A DNA stretch of 27,500 bases from Chara braunii (taxonomy: Eukaryota; Streptophyta; Charophyceae; Charales; Characeae). Below the pieces are notes generated by a model. It saw only the letters and a program-made list of their open reading frames with translations. It searched no databases and was not told where the DNA came from. This document shows positions 1-8,653 of the stretch, in pieces. The stretch is taken from assembly GCA_003427395.1 (NCBI GenBank), contig BFEA01000398.1:860409-887908 (forward strand). The letters run 5' to 3'. Numbering within the stretch: position 1 is the stretch's first letter; each line of letters opens with the position of its first letter. The position numbers and the translations under genes were made by a program.

Positions 1-58
1 CCGGGGGTCAGACCCCTACCCCGGCTTTGCCCCCGGGGGCCCCCGCCTGACAACCCTG
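1..58. other. GC-rich segment not shared with the other LTR
   Basis: This stretch is GC-rich and palindromic, with GCCCCCGGGGGC inside it. It ends in CCGCCTGACAA just before homology with the right LTR begins at 59. The right LTR has quite different sequence at the matching place. The CCTGACA ending resembles the CCCGACA terminus of the LTRs in this window, so it may be the edge of another LTR element inserted into, or joined to, the left LTR. A deletion or a misassembly would look the same. Confidence 0.4.
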
Positions 59-620
59 ATACAAGGCCCACGCAAAATGCATGTATTCGCCCCGCTTTTC
101 GGGGCAGATTAACGTTTGTAATAGCACGTAAGAGAGACGGGCATACAAGGCCCGTGCAAAATGCATGTATTCGCCCCGCTTTTCAGGGCAGATTAACACT
201 TGTAATCACACATAAGAGAGACGGGCATACAAAGCCCGTGCAAAATGCATGTATTCGTCCCGCCTTTCGGGGCAGATTAACGTTTGTAATTGCTCAGAAG
301 AGGAAAGAGCCTATCAAGTCCGTGCCGACTGAGTGTATTCGCCCCGCTTTTTGGGGCAGATTAATGCTTGTAATTGCTCAGAAGAGAAACGGGCATACCG
401 AGCCCGTGCAGATTGCATGTATCCGCCCCTCTTTTCAGGGAGATTAACGCTTGTAATAGCTCAGAAGAGAAGCGAGCCTACCAAGCCCGTGCAGATTGCA
501 TGTATCCGCCCCTCTTTTAAGGGCAGATTAACGCTTGTAATTGCTCATAAAAGAAACGGGCATACCAAGCCCGTACAGATTGCATGTATCAGCCCCTCTT
601 TTCGGAGTAGCCCCCTTACC
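59..620. repeat. 84-bp tandem repeat array in the left LTR
   Basis: Units start with a TGCATGTATTCGCC-like box at 77, 161, 245, 329, 413, 496 and 580, a period of 83-84 bp over seven units. Each unit carries two short inverted repeats: one like ACGGGC-N7-GCCCGT and one like GCCCCG-CTTTT-CGGGGC. The array has one unit more than the equivalent part of the right LTR; the extra unit lies around 450-530. Confidence 0.9.
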
Positions 621-1239
621 TTGAAAACCACCTGCAAAGCTGTCTGTGTATCCGAATTGTCTGTATCATGAACATTCGCCACGAATCTTGTTGGATACAT
701 CGTGCACATACCGAGTCTCCCCTCTCTCAGGGTGTCCGATCCTTGGAGATGATTCGCAGGCTACGAACGCCAGTCTCTCTCCGACCACCCCGTCAACCAA
801 CCATCTGGACTCTGTCAAGAGCGCAAACTTGTACTGGACACATCAGACACGCCTTCCCTAAGCGCGGTCAGGATCTTCACTCGCCTTGGTTTCTCCTCTT
901 ACGGCTGTTCGATATCACACTCCCTCTGCGTTGTACCTGTCAGCATCAAAGCGGGATGTGGACTAGGTACACCGTGCATACCCCAGTCCTTTCCCCCTTG
1001 ATCATAGCATAGCTGACCCTTGCATCCACCCGCCAACCGAGCTTTTCACGCGCTGTCCTAGGTTGCGGCGTGAAAACAGTCCTCCCAACAGGCATGCGCC
1101 AAGCAACCTCTTATGGGTTGGGTACACCTTGCCCGTTCGCTCGAATGCCCCCTCTTCTCTCTGTCCCCACTCTGTCGACTTGTCCTCCCTATATGCGAGC
1201 TGCTAGACTGGGCATGGGCCTCAACGGCCCAGAGGCTTA

Positions 1240-2717
1240 CGGAACGCCGGTACTCAGCCAATATCATGGAAATTTTAAAGGTACCAGTACAGCGGAGCCC
1301 ATTTGAAAACACCGGTACCAAGCGGGGATGCAGTAATAATTCCAGCAAGCGATAACAGGTCCCTGCCGCTGTTCAANTTGTCAAGCCAGAGACANCCCAG
1401 TCCAACCAGGATCACTCCGAACTTGTGATGGCNTGTGGCATAAAACTTGGTAGCGGCGTCAAGGGTCCCGAGCTCGTTACTAACCTGGATGCCCGACGTA
1501 ATTTTANATAAATAATTCACCCTACANCCTGCCGCACCAGTTCCGTNCCATCNACCAAACCTGANAAATCCGTATCATGCCAATGGCGCACCCGTGTTGT
1601 GTCTCGGATNTGAAAATTGGTACCAAGNTGTCGTGCCNTGTCNAGGCCGAANCTGCACANCCTCGGCATGATAGTCCCGNACCTGTCCCGAACNAGAGTG
1701 TCGTGCCTATATACNGAAACTCGACCCATGCCGACGTCGAGGTAGTACCAGCCCGAAGATAGNTGTCGTACTTGAACGCGAAAATCNTCCNTCGAGAAGN
1801 CTCTGAATCACCAAATAAATTGTCGTAGTCGCGNCGGAGCCGAAATAGACTAACGTAGNGGTCCNGGANCAGAAAACGAGTTACCGAGGTCGTCCCCAAC
1901 CNTGATGAAATATCCCGCTATAGTAGTTCCGAACCGGATAATAAATTACACTGATGTGCCAGNACCTGAGGTACGNTGTTGCCGGACTCACGCCGAACCT
2001 GAATTATACATCTATGATGGTTCNGGACCTGAAAGTGTCCCACGGTGATCGTCCCGAACCTGAAATAAACCGTCGTGTTGATGCCGAGCCTGAAATGATC
2101 NGNCGTAGTGGTGCTGAAGTTGAAATAANCGGCCATCGAANAGCCGNACCAATATCGAACCTGGAGTATGCCCTGAAANAACTCGTAGNCGTAGAGTGTC
2201 GCCACCCCGTAGTAGTGCTCATCAAGATAAACACTATACCGCACNAAATNCGAGCCTGANTACCGTCNATGNTGTACCAACANGTGTCACANTCCGGTAA
2301 TAGTACCAAATCTCCCNAAACCACGAGTCCGAACCAACCCAGCGGTCACACTGTTNCAATCATCTAATCTCATACTCACAGCACATAGGTCAGGGTGGGG
2401 CTAGGAATCAGGAGANTCAGATAAGTCATGCGATCAATCCCATCCTTCGCGAAATAGAGAAGCTCGGCAGAGAATAAAGTAAATAAAATAATCCGGGATT
2501 AATTCCGACCACGAATCAAATTGACCAAAATCTCGTCAATCATTTAATAATCATGGTTTTTCTTCCTTCCCTTTATTTTTATTCACTTTTNTTATTTCTT
2601 AATTCCATTATCAAAATTAACAATAATAAAAGCAATCCCGTCAGAATTTAATTCCGATGAAATTTAACTAAATAACAAAAATTCCTTGTTTTCTTCCTCC
2701 TTTATTTGCTTTTGATT
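1240..2717. other. N-dotted block, identical in both LTRs (left copy)
   Basis: About 45-50 isolated Ns are scattered through this block. Nearly all recur at the matching position in 18372-19849. Outside the Ns I find no substitution between the two copies, although the LTR on both sides of the block differs by several percent. A few positions are N in only one copy (2101-2103, 2591). This looks like a consensus or ambiguity-coded contig placed into both LTRs rather than independently determined sequence. Confidence 0.8.
1540..2330. repeat. Degenerate 30-bp minisatellite in the left LTR
   Basis: The box CCGAACCTGAAAT and its variants recur about every 30-31 bp. Clear starts are at 1993, 2023, 2054, 2084 and 2114, separated by a CGTCGTG-like box. 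Older copies appear to extend to both sides. The period of 30 gives open frames on both strands with a weak 10-residue rhythm, so the ORFs here are repeat artefacts and not genes. Confidence 0.7.
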
Positions 2718-3232
2718 CTTTTTTTTTTTTTTTTTTTTACCTGAAATATCAATAAATGAGGGCGACCCCATTAAAAATTTTAATAATGACGTTTTCAAAT
2801 AAATTAATGAATATTTTATTTTTCTTCCTTTTTTTTTATTTTTTATTATTTTTTCTATTTTTAATTTTAATATTAAATTTAATTAAAGGTGGGGCCCCGT
2901 CCTCGCGTTCGTTGGACACCGTACAAAGGCCTTGCCAAAGCCCACTCTCAATTCACTGTCCCAGGGCTGGTCGTTCCAGGAACGGGTCTGGAATCGGTAG
3001 AAAAGAGGTGGACCTCAGCGCGACGGAAGAGGTAGTCCCTCTTGTCCGTTTCTAGGACTGGTCCTGATAGTTGGCACATCCGAAATTAGGGGTGATCTGA
3101 CTACCCCTAACTTCTCCCAGTCGGTCGGACAAAACTCCCGGTCGATTCTTTCTCAGACAATTTTTCTACGGGTCAATCTTGCGGTATTAGGGCGACCGAC
3201 TTGCCTTCGGTCGCCCGACAAACAAGCGCGGA

Positions 3233-3241
3233 CCTCCTCTC
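3233..3241 (-). promoter_or_regulatory. Candidate polypurine tract
   Basis: On the element strand this reads GAGAGGAGG, the most purine-rich stretch beside the 3' LTR. A polypurine tract primes plus-strand DNA synthesis and normally touches the TG of the 3' LTR. Here 12 nt (3221-3232) separate it from the LTR edge, so either the tract has decayed, priming is atypical, or the true tract is elsewhere. Confidence 0.35.
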
Positions 3242-3271
3242 GATGCCCCCGTCGAGCCCGCTCCACCAAGA

Positions 3272-3709
3272 TTAAATAAAACGCACCAGATCTAAGTGGA
3301 CCACTCGTACTCGTCGCAAGTGCCTCCTCTTTTCTGTCTGGCGTTTAGGTTTCTCAGGAACTCTGGGGCTGAGAGGGTGTTTTTTCCCTTTCTTATGTCG
3401 CTGTCTTTTGGACTTCGATACTGGAATATTTATTCGTTTCTCTCTTCGTTGGGGAGGTCGTATGATAGTTGTGCCACTCTTCTTAATCCGAACTCTTCTC
3501 TTAGGTCTTTGTAGAACAAAAACCCATTTCCTTCTCTTACCTAGCGTTAGGCCGTTCACTTTCCTTGTCTCTACTCTTTTCCTCTTCCTCGAACTCTCAC
3601 CTACCTCGAACCGCCTTGGTAGTCCCCCGTCTGCCACCTTGGCTTTTCCCTTACCTCTAGGGTCTGATAGTGTTGGAGCAGGAGTATGCATCTCTCTTGA
3701 CTTAAACAA
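3272..3709 (-). CDS. Basic C-terminal tail of integrase (frame-shifted)
   Basis: This open frame of 145 residues begins with the same residues that end the integrase frame (FKSREMHTPAPTLSDP) and runs on as a very Lys/Arg-rich tail with clusters such as SSRKRKR, GKRRKW and QRPKRRVRIKK. It stops about 50 bp before the 3' LTR. Without the 56-bp duplication at 3659-3770 it would be continuous with the integrase. Long basic tails after the integrase core occur in Ty3/gypsy elements and may bind DNA or chromatin or act as nuclear-localisation signals; that role is inferred. I see no chromodomain in it. Confidence 0.6.
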   Translation of the reverse strand: MFKSREMHTPAPTLSDPRGKGKAKVADGGLPRRFEVGESSRKRKRVETRKVNGLTLGKRRKWVFVLQRPKRRVRIKKSGTTIIRPPQRREKRINIPVSKSKRQRHKKGKKHPLSPRVPEKPKRQTEKRRHLRRVRVVHLDLVRFI

Positions 3710-3770
3710 CTTTTAGGGTCTGATAGTGTTGGAGCAGGAGTATGCATCTCTCTTGACTTAAACAACTTCA
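3659..3770 (-). repeat. 56-bp tandem duplication inside integrase
   Basis: Two adjacent copies, 3659-3714 and 3715-3770, are identical over their first 54 bases. The unit is 56 bp, not a multiple of three, so it moves the reading frame and splits the integrase from its basic tail. The perfect identity suggests it arose late, after insertion, or is an assembly error. Confidence 0.92.
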
Positions 3771-5052
3771 GTCTTGCCCCAGCCACCGGATCCTTCCACT
3801 TTGCCCCGTCTAGCTTAGTGATCGTATAGGCTCCCCAGCCTAACGCACCAACCACACGATAAGGCCCCATCCATCTGTTAGCCAGTTTTCCTGTCCATGT
3901 CCTCTCTAAGGCGGCGTCGTAGAGGAACACCATATCGCTAACCTTAATCTTTTCCTTTCTAATTCTGACGACTTTGTCCCATCTCACTTTGTTCTTTTCT
4001 CTTTCTACTGCCAGTCGATTGGCCGCAGTCATGAGGTTATCCTCCAACCCGTATGCTATCTGTCTAGTCCTGGCTGCTAGCAATTCCTCTCGTGTCATAA
4101 TATCTGCCCAGTCGGCCGTAGTCCAACTATCAACATGGAACTCTATGGGCAAGGGACAGTGCCTTCCAAACCATAGAGTGTAAGGAGGGTAGCCCATACT
4201 AGCTCGGACAGTGACATTGTCCGCCCATATCGCATATCTGAAATACTTCGGCCAGTCACTATCCTTCCCTCTACACCACTTGGATAAAGACGCAATCAAT
4301 GACTGGTGGCCTCGCTCTACAGGTGCATTGGACTGAGGGTGATAGGCAGTAGCAATTGATATTCTAGCTCCTGCTTTATTGAATGCGCTCTGGACCTCGT
4401 CTGCTAGGAACTCTGCTCCTCTATCCATCACAATCTTACTGACACATCCATATCTAGACAGGTACTCCACGACGAAGTTCTTAACTTCTCTTGCGGCCTT
4501 CGTTCTAATGGGTTTGTCATCGACAAATCCAGTGAAGTCATCCCTGATGTTCACTACATAGTTCATGTTCCCTACACCCTTCGGCATCTTTACCAGATCA
4601 ATATGTACTTTCTCTACTCGTCTAGTAGGATATGAAAGGTGAAGTGGCTCCTTGTATCTGATAAGAGACCTCTTCTGGAAGTCCTCACAAGTTTGGCAGT
4701 ACTTTTCAACGTCCTTGTACTGTCCTTCCCACCAATATAATCTGCGAACCTTCTCATATGTACCTTTTACTCCTCTATGTCATCCGACCACACCATCATG
4801 TAACTCAGCTACTATGGACTGCTTCTCCTCTGGGTCGCAGATTACCCGAAGAGGCATCCCTGCTCCTATAGGTCGACGAAACAAATGTCCAGCCCTAAGA
4901 CAGTACTGTGTCGCCTGTCTCCGGATGTCCGAATCAGTGCTTTCCTCTCCTGACAGATGCAGCCCTATAATGCGGTACTTACCTTCATAAAGGTTGACTA
5001 GGAAGCGATCCGTTCGTCTAGGCTTGGACAAAGTCAGGGCAACAACCGACAT
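3715..5052 (-). pseudogene. Ty3/gypsy integrase, one in-frame TGA plus frameshift
   Basis: Integrase joins the element's cDNA ends to host DNA. In the frame from 5052 an N-terminal zinc-binding domain is visible: ELHD, then HRG, then CQTC, the H2C2 arrangement. A single TGA at 4780-4782 interrupts it between the two histidines; related proteins have Gly-Gly there, so GGA to TGA is plausible. The catalytic core follows, with the three acidic residues in HIDLV (about 4607), VMDRGAEF and PVERGH, and with the usual YHPQSNAPVERGH stretch. The C-terminal part has the GPYRV motif of Ty3/gypsy integrases at about 3850-3880. The 56-bp duplication at 3659-3770 then shifts the frame. A further TGA at 5056 separates it from RNase H. 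The domain calls are secure; the copy is not functional as it stands. Confidence 0.88.
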
Positions 5053-5055
5053 CGG

Positions 5056-5703
5056 TCACTCTGTCTCGATGGGAATTCGTGAAAGTCCATCGGCTACTGC
5101 GTTCTTCGCCCCTGAAATTCTTTCTACAGTATAATCATAAAGTCGAATCCTGATCAGCCATCGTGCGATCGTAGGATCCGTCAAACTGAAATCCTTCTGT
5201 AGGACTGAGGCTATAGCTGTAGGGTCTACCCTAAGAACGAACCGTCTCCCGTATATGTAATGCCTTAAGGTATCTAAGAACTGTAGAACAGCCAACACCT
5301 CCTTCTTAAACTGACTGTAGTTGCGTTCCGCAGTGTTGAGTGTTCGGCTCTCAAATCTCAATAGTTTCTCCTTACCCTCGGTGTCCTTCTGAGAGAGCAA
5401 TCCCCCAACCCAACATGGTCCGGCGTCCGTAGATACTATGAACGGTCGATCCATCTCGTCCTCAAAGAATGACACACCTAGAATTCGGCCCCCTTCTTTA
5501 AATTCTTCCTTGAGGAACTGCACTGCAAGTTCTTGAGAAGAATCCCAGTAGAACTTCCCAATCTTCCTAAGAAGTGTGCGTAGAGGCTCTGCCTTTTCCG
5601 CATATCCCCGTATGAAGATCCGCCAATAACCAACGACGCCTAAAAACTGGCGAACTTGAGTAGCACTGTGCAAAGGAGTCGGCCAATTCAACAACTTCTC
5701 CAA
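5056..5703 (-). CDS. Ty3/gypsy RT thumb and RNase H domain
   Basis: This 215-residue frame starts in the connection after the reverse transcriptase palm (LLNWPTPLHSATQVRQFLG, the usual thumb motif) and contains a Ty3-type RNase H. RNase H degrades the RNA strand of the RNA-DNA hybrid. Its acidic catalytic residues are seen in STDAG, in the Glu of the TLNTAERNYSQFKKE block, in LRVDPTA and in AVADGLSR, so all four positions look conserved. The upstream junction with the RT frame needs a shift at about 5700. The frame ends with a TGA at 5056-5058 soon after ADGLSR, and the same frame reopens into the integrase. Confidence 0.9.
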   Translation of the reverse strand: MEKLLNWPTPLHSATQVRQFLGVVGYWRIFIRGYAEKAEPLRTLLRKIGKFYWDSSQELAVQFLKEEFKEGGRILGVSFFEDEMDRPFIVSTDAGPCWVGGLLSQKDTEGKEKLLRFESRTLNTAERNYSQFKKEVLAVLQFLDTLRHYIYGRRFVLRVDPTAIASVLQKDFSLTDPTIARWLIRIRLYDYTVERISGAKNAVADGLSRIPIETE

Positions 5704-6482
5704 CTACCAGGGTCCAGGCGTCGGCCTTTCGCGTCGCATATAAACCCTAGAATTTTAATCGTCGATACGGTCCATCGGCTCTTTGTCCCGCTAACCGTCA
5801 GGTTGGCTTCATCTAGCTGCTCCAGGACAGCATAAATATCCGTCAGGTGTTGCTCAACGAATTTCCTGATGCCAGAGGCGACTTCCGTTTTGTCTTTCAC
5901 CACTGACCCTTTTATCGGAAAATCGTCCAGAAAAACTTCTACTTTATCTGGGATAAAGTCTTTCAGAACCGCTACCATGACTCTCTGAAAGACCGCTACC
6001 CCATTGGTCCATTCCATCGGAACGACCATCATCTGCACTAGTCCAAGCGGCGTGTGCATAGCTGTGAGATGCCTATCTCTCGAATCTAGTGGTATCTCAT
6101 TGTACCCTGAAAATAAATCGCAAACATAATAAATGGATCTGCCTGCTGCTCCTTCTGCTAATAGATCAGCGTGCGGCACGAAGCCTACGTCTCGAACTGT
6201 CACAGCATTGACCTTCTGAAGGTCTTGAATCCACCGAATTTTTCCATTAGGCTTCCTTAAGAAGAACCATCTGTTCGCGTACGCGCTATCACATGGCTCA
6301 GCTACGTGTGATGCCATCTTCTCTTTGAGAAAGGAGATCACCTCTTCCTTCTCTTTCTGAGCAAACTTCCAGCCTGCGTCATTCCACGAAGTATGTGGAA
6401 TCGTGTAGATCCTGGCCGGCTTAGCATACCTAGGATCAATCCTTCCTCTTTCTGCATCGCTGAAAGCTATACTTTGTCGCAT
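5688..6482 (-). CDS. Ty3/gypsy reverse transcriptase
   Basis: Reverse transcriptase copies the element RNA into cDNA inside the virus-like particle. This 264-residue frame contains the fingers-palm domain: SAYANRWFFLRKPNGKIR (motif 1), QDLQKVNAVTVRDVG, the motif A aspartate in YYVCDLFSGYNEI, WTNGVAVFQR (motif 4), and the active site VEVFLDDFPIKG. The aspartates of the YXDD-type box are kept as FLDD. FLDDFPIKG is not the sequence I expect of ordinary angiosperm Ty3/gypsy elements; similar DDxPIKG/DDxPVRG versions occur in fungal elements. The frame is shifted at both ends: near 6470, where the sequence before AFSDAERG lies in another frame, and near 5700, before the thumb. The catalytic palm itself is intact. 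Confidence 0.92.
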   Translation of the reverse strand: MRQSIAFSDAERGRIDPRYAKPARIYTIPHTSWNDAGWKFAQKEKEEVISFLKEKMASHVAEPCDSAYANRWFFLRKPNGKIRWIQDLQKVNAVTVRDVGFVPHADLLAEGAAGRSIYYVCDLFSGYNEIPLDSRDRHLTAMHTPLGLVQMMVVPMEWTNGVAVFQRVMVAVLKDFIPDKVEVFLDDFPIKGSVVKDKTEVASGIRKFVEQHLTDIYAVLEQLDEANLTVSGTKSRWTVSTIKILGFICDAKGRRLDPGSWRSC

Positions 6483-6735
6483 GACTTAAGGACTTCTAGT
6501 ACTCGCTCTTTCTCTGACTCAGTCAGATTTCCGTTTCCTATGTCTTTCTCCGCTATCCTCTTTTCCGTCAGTCGTTGCGGCTCCTTCCTCTTTCTTTAAT
6601 CTCTCTAGCGATCTCTTCTTCAGATACCCCATCCAATGCGGATCGCTCTCGTGCTACGGCCGCTGGCTTAACCTTCTGAGCTACTGTCTTGTGTCTCTTT
6701 GGTCGCCCCCCGTAAGGGGCTGTGCCCTTAAAAAA
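6483..6735 (-). pseudogene. Frame-shifted pol segment between protease and RT
   Basis: No single frame is open here, but pieces of a normal pol linker are readable: KPAAVARERSALDGVSEEE in one frame (about 6660-6600), then RIAEKDIGNGNLTESEKER in a second (about 6570-6510), continuing to LKSCDK just before RT. At least three frame changes are needed, one of them likely at the T6 run near 6733. These look like mutations in this copy rather than programmed shifts. Confidence 0.6.
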
Positions 6736-7481
6736 GACACAGATATCATGCCGCCAAATTCCTCATCTGCCTCCTTTGGATACGAGTTGTCGTCCACTAT
6801 CACGCGACTCCCTAAATCTTCCACTTCTACGATCCGACCTTCTTCTCCTGTGAGCAGAGGTCCATACTTCTTCTCGCGAAATCGCACCGCGCGGCCGGAG
6901 ATAGGTAATGACTTAATCCGGTTACTGGGTCCTGCTCCTACAGCGAGAGCTGCCCTGTTCCTCGGGTCTCGAGGCTCCACCGTCTCAATCATTACCCGCG
7001 TCCCATCTAGCTTCTTAATGGACAATGTATGGCTCCCGTCCGGTCGCTCAATCGTCACCGCATGCACGTGGCTCAACCACGTCCGTCCTAAGAGCAGGTC
7101 AGAGCTGCAGTTCTTCACTGCAAAGACTGGCAGGGTCACTCGTACCCCTTGGACCTCTATGGCTGCCTTGTGACAAACTTCTGTGATTTGTTGCTTTCTC
7201 CCATCAGCCGTCTCTATCTCGAATAAGTATGAACTATCGAGTCTCAGTTCAACTTGCTCTGCCAGATCCTCGTCTATAATGACAGCTTCACTGTCGTTAT
7301 CGATCACAGCATCTAGTACCGCTCCGTCGTTTAGGGTCGCCTCCACGGTCCCACTACCAAGTATGTAAAACTTGTCTGGAGGCACACCTTTCATCCCATC
7401 AAGAAGGACTGTTGCCATGCGATCTGCTCTGGCAGTCACCTCCGATATTGCTACAGTAGGAGCATCCTCCTTAGGGGCCAC
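6681..7481 (-). CDS. Retropepsin-like aspartic protease, altered active site
   Basis: The protease matures the gag-pol polyprotein. The frame holds a retropepsin-like domain: AVLDAVIDNDSEAVII at the place of the active-site loop, the flap region after it (TADGRKQQIT), and LLLGRTWLSHVHA, the usual (I/L)LG..WL closing motif. Family members read D-T/S-G-S/A at the active site; here it is D-N-D-S, so the aspartate remains but the Thr and Gly are replaced, which should damage activity. The same frame is open upstream of a TAG at 7482-7484 (about 7695-7485), with ILEYLAASKPARDE, a segment that normally precedes the protease. The last 15-20 residues are out of frame because of the shift near 6733. 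The start codon shown is GTG, so this is a polyprotein segment and not an independent gene. Confidence 0.82.
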   Translation of the reverse strand: MAPKEDAPTVAISEVTARADRMATVLLDGMKGVPPDKFYILGSGTVEATLNDGAVLDAVIDNDSEAVIIDEDLAEQVELRLDSSYLFEIETADGRKQQITEVCHKAAIEVQGVRVTLPVFAVKNCSSDLLLGRTWLSHVHAVTIERPDGSHTLSIKKLDGTRVMIETVEPRDPRNRAALAVGAGPSNRIKSLPISGRAVRFREKKYGPLLTGEEGRIVEVEDLGSRVIVDDNSYPKEADEEFGGMISVSFLRAQPLTGGDQRDTRQ

Positions 7482-7606
7482 CTAAGCCTCCTTTGATAGA
7501 GGTATGCGAGTCTTTCGCGTGATCATCTGTAACTCGTCGCGAGCCGGCTTGGATGCCGCCAGGTATTCCAAAATAGAGCACTGCATGGGCTGCCGAAGAG
7601 CCCGTC

Positions 7607-8608
7607 TCAGTGGCTCAACCGTGTCAATCTGTTCAACGAACTCTTCATCAAGAACTTCTTCACTCCCCGCTTTCGCGGTGAAAGAATAACCTCCTCTCCA
7701 TCGATCCGTTGTCCGTCCTTCTCCGCCATCACGTAATCCGTGTCAGTCTTCTTCGACGTAGACCCTCTCGCTGACTTGGTAGCTGTCACCCTTATGGGTG
7801 TGGTTGCCATATCTCCTTCGAAAGTTATCTTGATGCTCTGGCTCCTAACCAGCTCCTTTCCTTTCCTCGGCTTTACTCTCCTTGCTTCAACATTCCCCTT
7901 CATCGAAGGGAACATTGATACGTCTCCCAGATCATCAGCCCACTTGGCATACTTGCGGTCATCAAGCACGACAAGTCCCTCATCTATTGTCCGTTTGAGA
8001 TCCGGACAGTCTCTCTTGATATGATCATCTCCTCTACAGTAGATGCAAGAGTTCCTTGGAGTGGGTGGCCTGTCGTCTGCGCCCCTGGAGGTCAAACCTC
8101 TCGCTGCTCTGGGGTCAGGGAACTTTGTATGCGGATCGGATGACGCGCCAAATCCCCCTCTCTCGTTCCGGCCGTGCGAATCATTGCGGCGGTCTCCTCC
8201 AGATCCTCCTTGCTCATATCGTCCCCGTGAGTCATTCCGGTGGTCTCCATGGTCGTATCGTCCGCGCGACTCATCGCAGCGATCTCCTCGGTCGTACCAT
8301 CCCTGCGAATCGTCACGCTGCGCCCTAGTGAATCCCCCGCGGTCATACCGTCCGCGCGAGTCATCTCGTCGGTCTCCGTTTCGATCTGCTCTCTCATACC
8401 TGCCTCCTCTGTATCCATCTCGATCCGATCTCTCATATATGTCGTCCCTATATCCATCTCGGTCTGATCTCTCATATTTGTCGTCCCTGTATCCATCTCG
8501 CCGGCCCTGATCCGACTCCCACCGGCCTCGAGAGTCGCCTCTACCCCCGTCAGCCTCATAGCGAGGGCTACGAGAGTAATCATCCACTCTCCTAGCTCGC
8601 CCATACAT
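7607..8608 (-). CDS. Gag nucleocapsid part: RD/RG-rich repeats plus CCHC zinc knuckle
   Basis: This 333-residue frame starts with an Arg/Asp/Tyr/Gly-rich region of about 150 residues made of short repeats: three 13-residue units around DGYRDDKYERSDR, then units around DDSRGRYDRGG. It then has a zinc knuckle, CIYCRGDDHIKRDCPDL (C-X2-C-X4-H-X4-C), at about residues 186-202. The knuckle and basic region bind element RNA for packaging, as known for Ty3/gypsy Gag. After it the protein is Lys/Arg-rich. The frame passes into the protease frame by a -1 shift near 7690; the last 25 residues are out-of-frame read-through. I could not identify a capsid domain directly upstream, which is unusual. A TGA at 8654-8656 (possibly from CGA) separates it from the previous frame. 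Confidence 0.85.
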   Translation of the reverse strand: MYGRARRVDDYSRSPRYEADGGRGDSRGRWESDQGRRDGYRDDKYERSDRDGYRDDIYERSDRDGYRGGRYERADRNGDRRDDSRGRYDRGGFTRAQRDDSQGWYDRGDRCDESRGRYDHGDHRNDSRGRYEQGGSGGDRRNDSHGRNERGGFGASSDPHTKFPDPRAARGLTSRGADDRPPTPRNSCIYCRGDDHIKRDCPDLKRTIDEGLVVLDDRKYAKWADDLGDVSMFPSMKGNVEARRVKPRKGKELVRSQSIKITFEGDMATTPIRVTATKSARGSTSKKTDTDYVMAEKDGQRIDGEEVILSPRKRGVKKFLMKSSLNRLTRLSH

Positions 8609-8653
8609 CTCGCGAGCCCTGCGGTCCCGGTCTATATCATCATCCCTACGTCG

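Larger units (their letters stand above)
59..3220 (-). repeat. Left LTR (3' LTR of the element), truncated
   Basis: This segment aligns nearly end to end with about 17275-20356, keeping the same order of sub-repeats. Its right edge ends in CCCGACA, so the minus strand begins TGTCGGG, the usual TG start of an LTR. Homology stops there, which fixes the boundary at about 3220. The left edge is cut at 59, so about 1.17 kb of the U5 end present in the right copy is missing. By eye the sequence flanking the N block differs from the right copy by about 3% (650-950) to about 7% (2930-3100), so insertion was not recent. The 2540-2900 part is very AT-rich with long T runs. No convincing gene lies inside. 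Confidence 0.88.

Noticed and set aside
59-620. CRISPR-like array (repeats of constant period)
   Set aside because: The units are tandem and diverged throughout with no unique spacers, and lie within an LTR of a eukaryotic retrotransposon.
154-671. Open frames with repeated peptide ACIRPAF in the LTR
   Set aside because: They come from the 84-bp repeat, also a multiple of three; there is no start context or conservation beyond the repeat.
1522-2324. Several open frames on both strands in the N-dotted LTR block
   Set aside because: They result from a 30-bp repeat (a multiple of three) and from Ns hiding stops; the same frames recur in the other LTR.
8092-8604. 170-codon frame overlapping the gag RD-rich region
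   Set aside because: It is the shifted shadow of the 39-bp and related repeats; the frame with the zinc knuckle is the real one.
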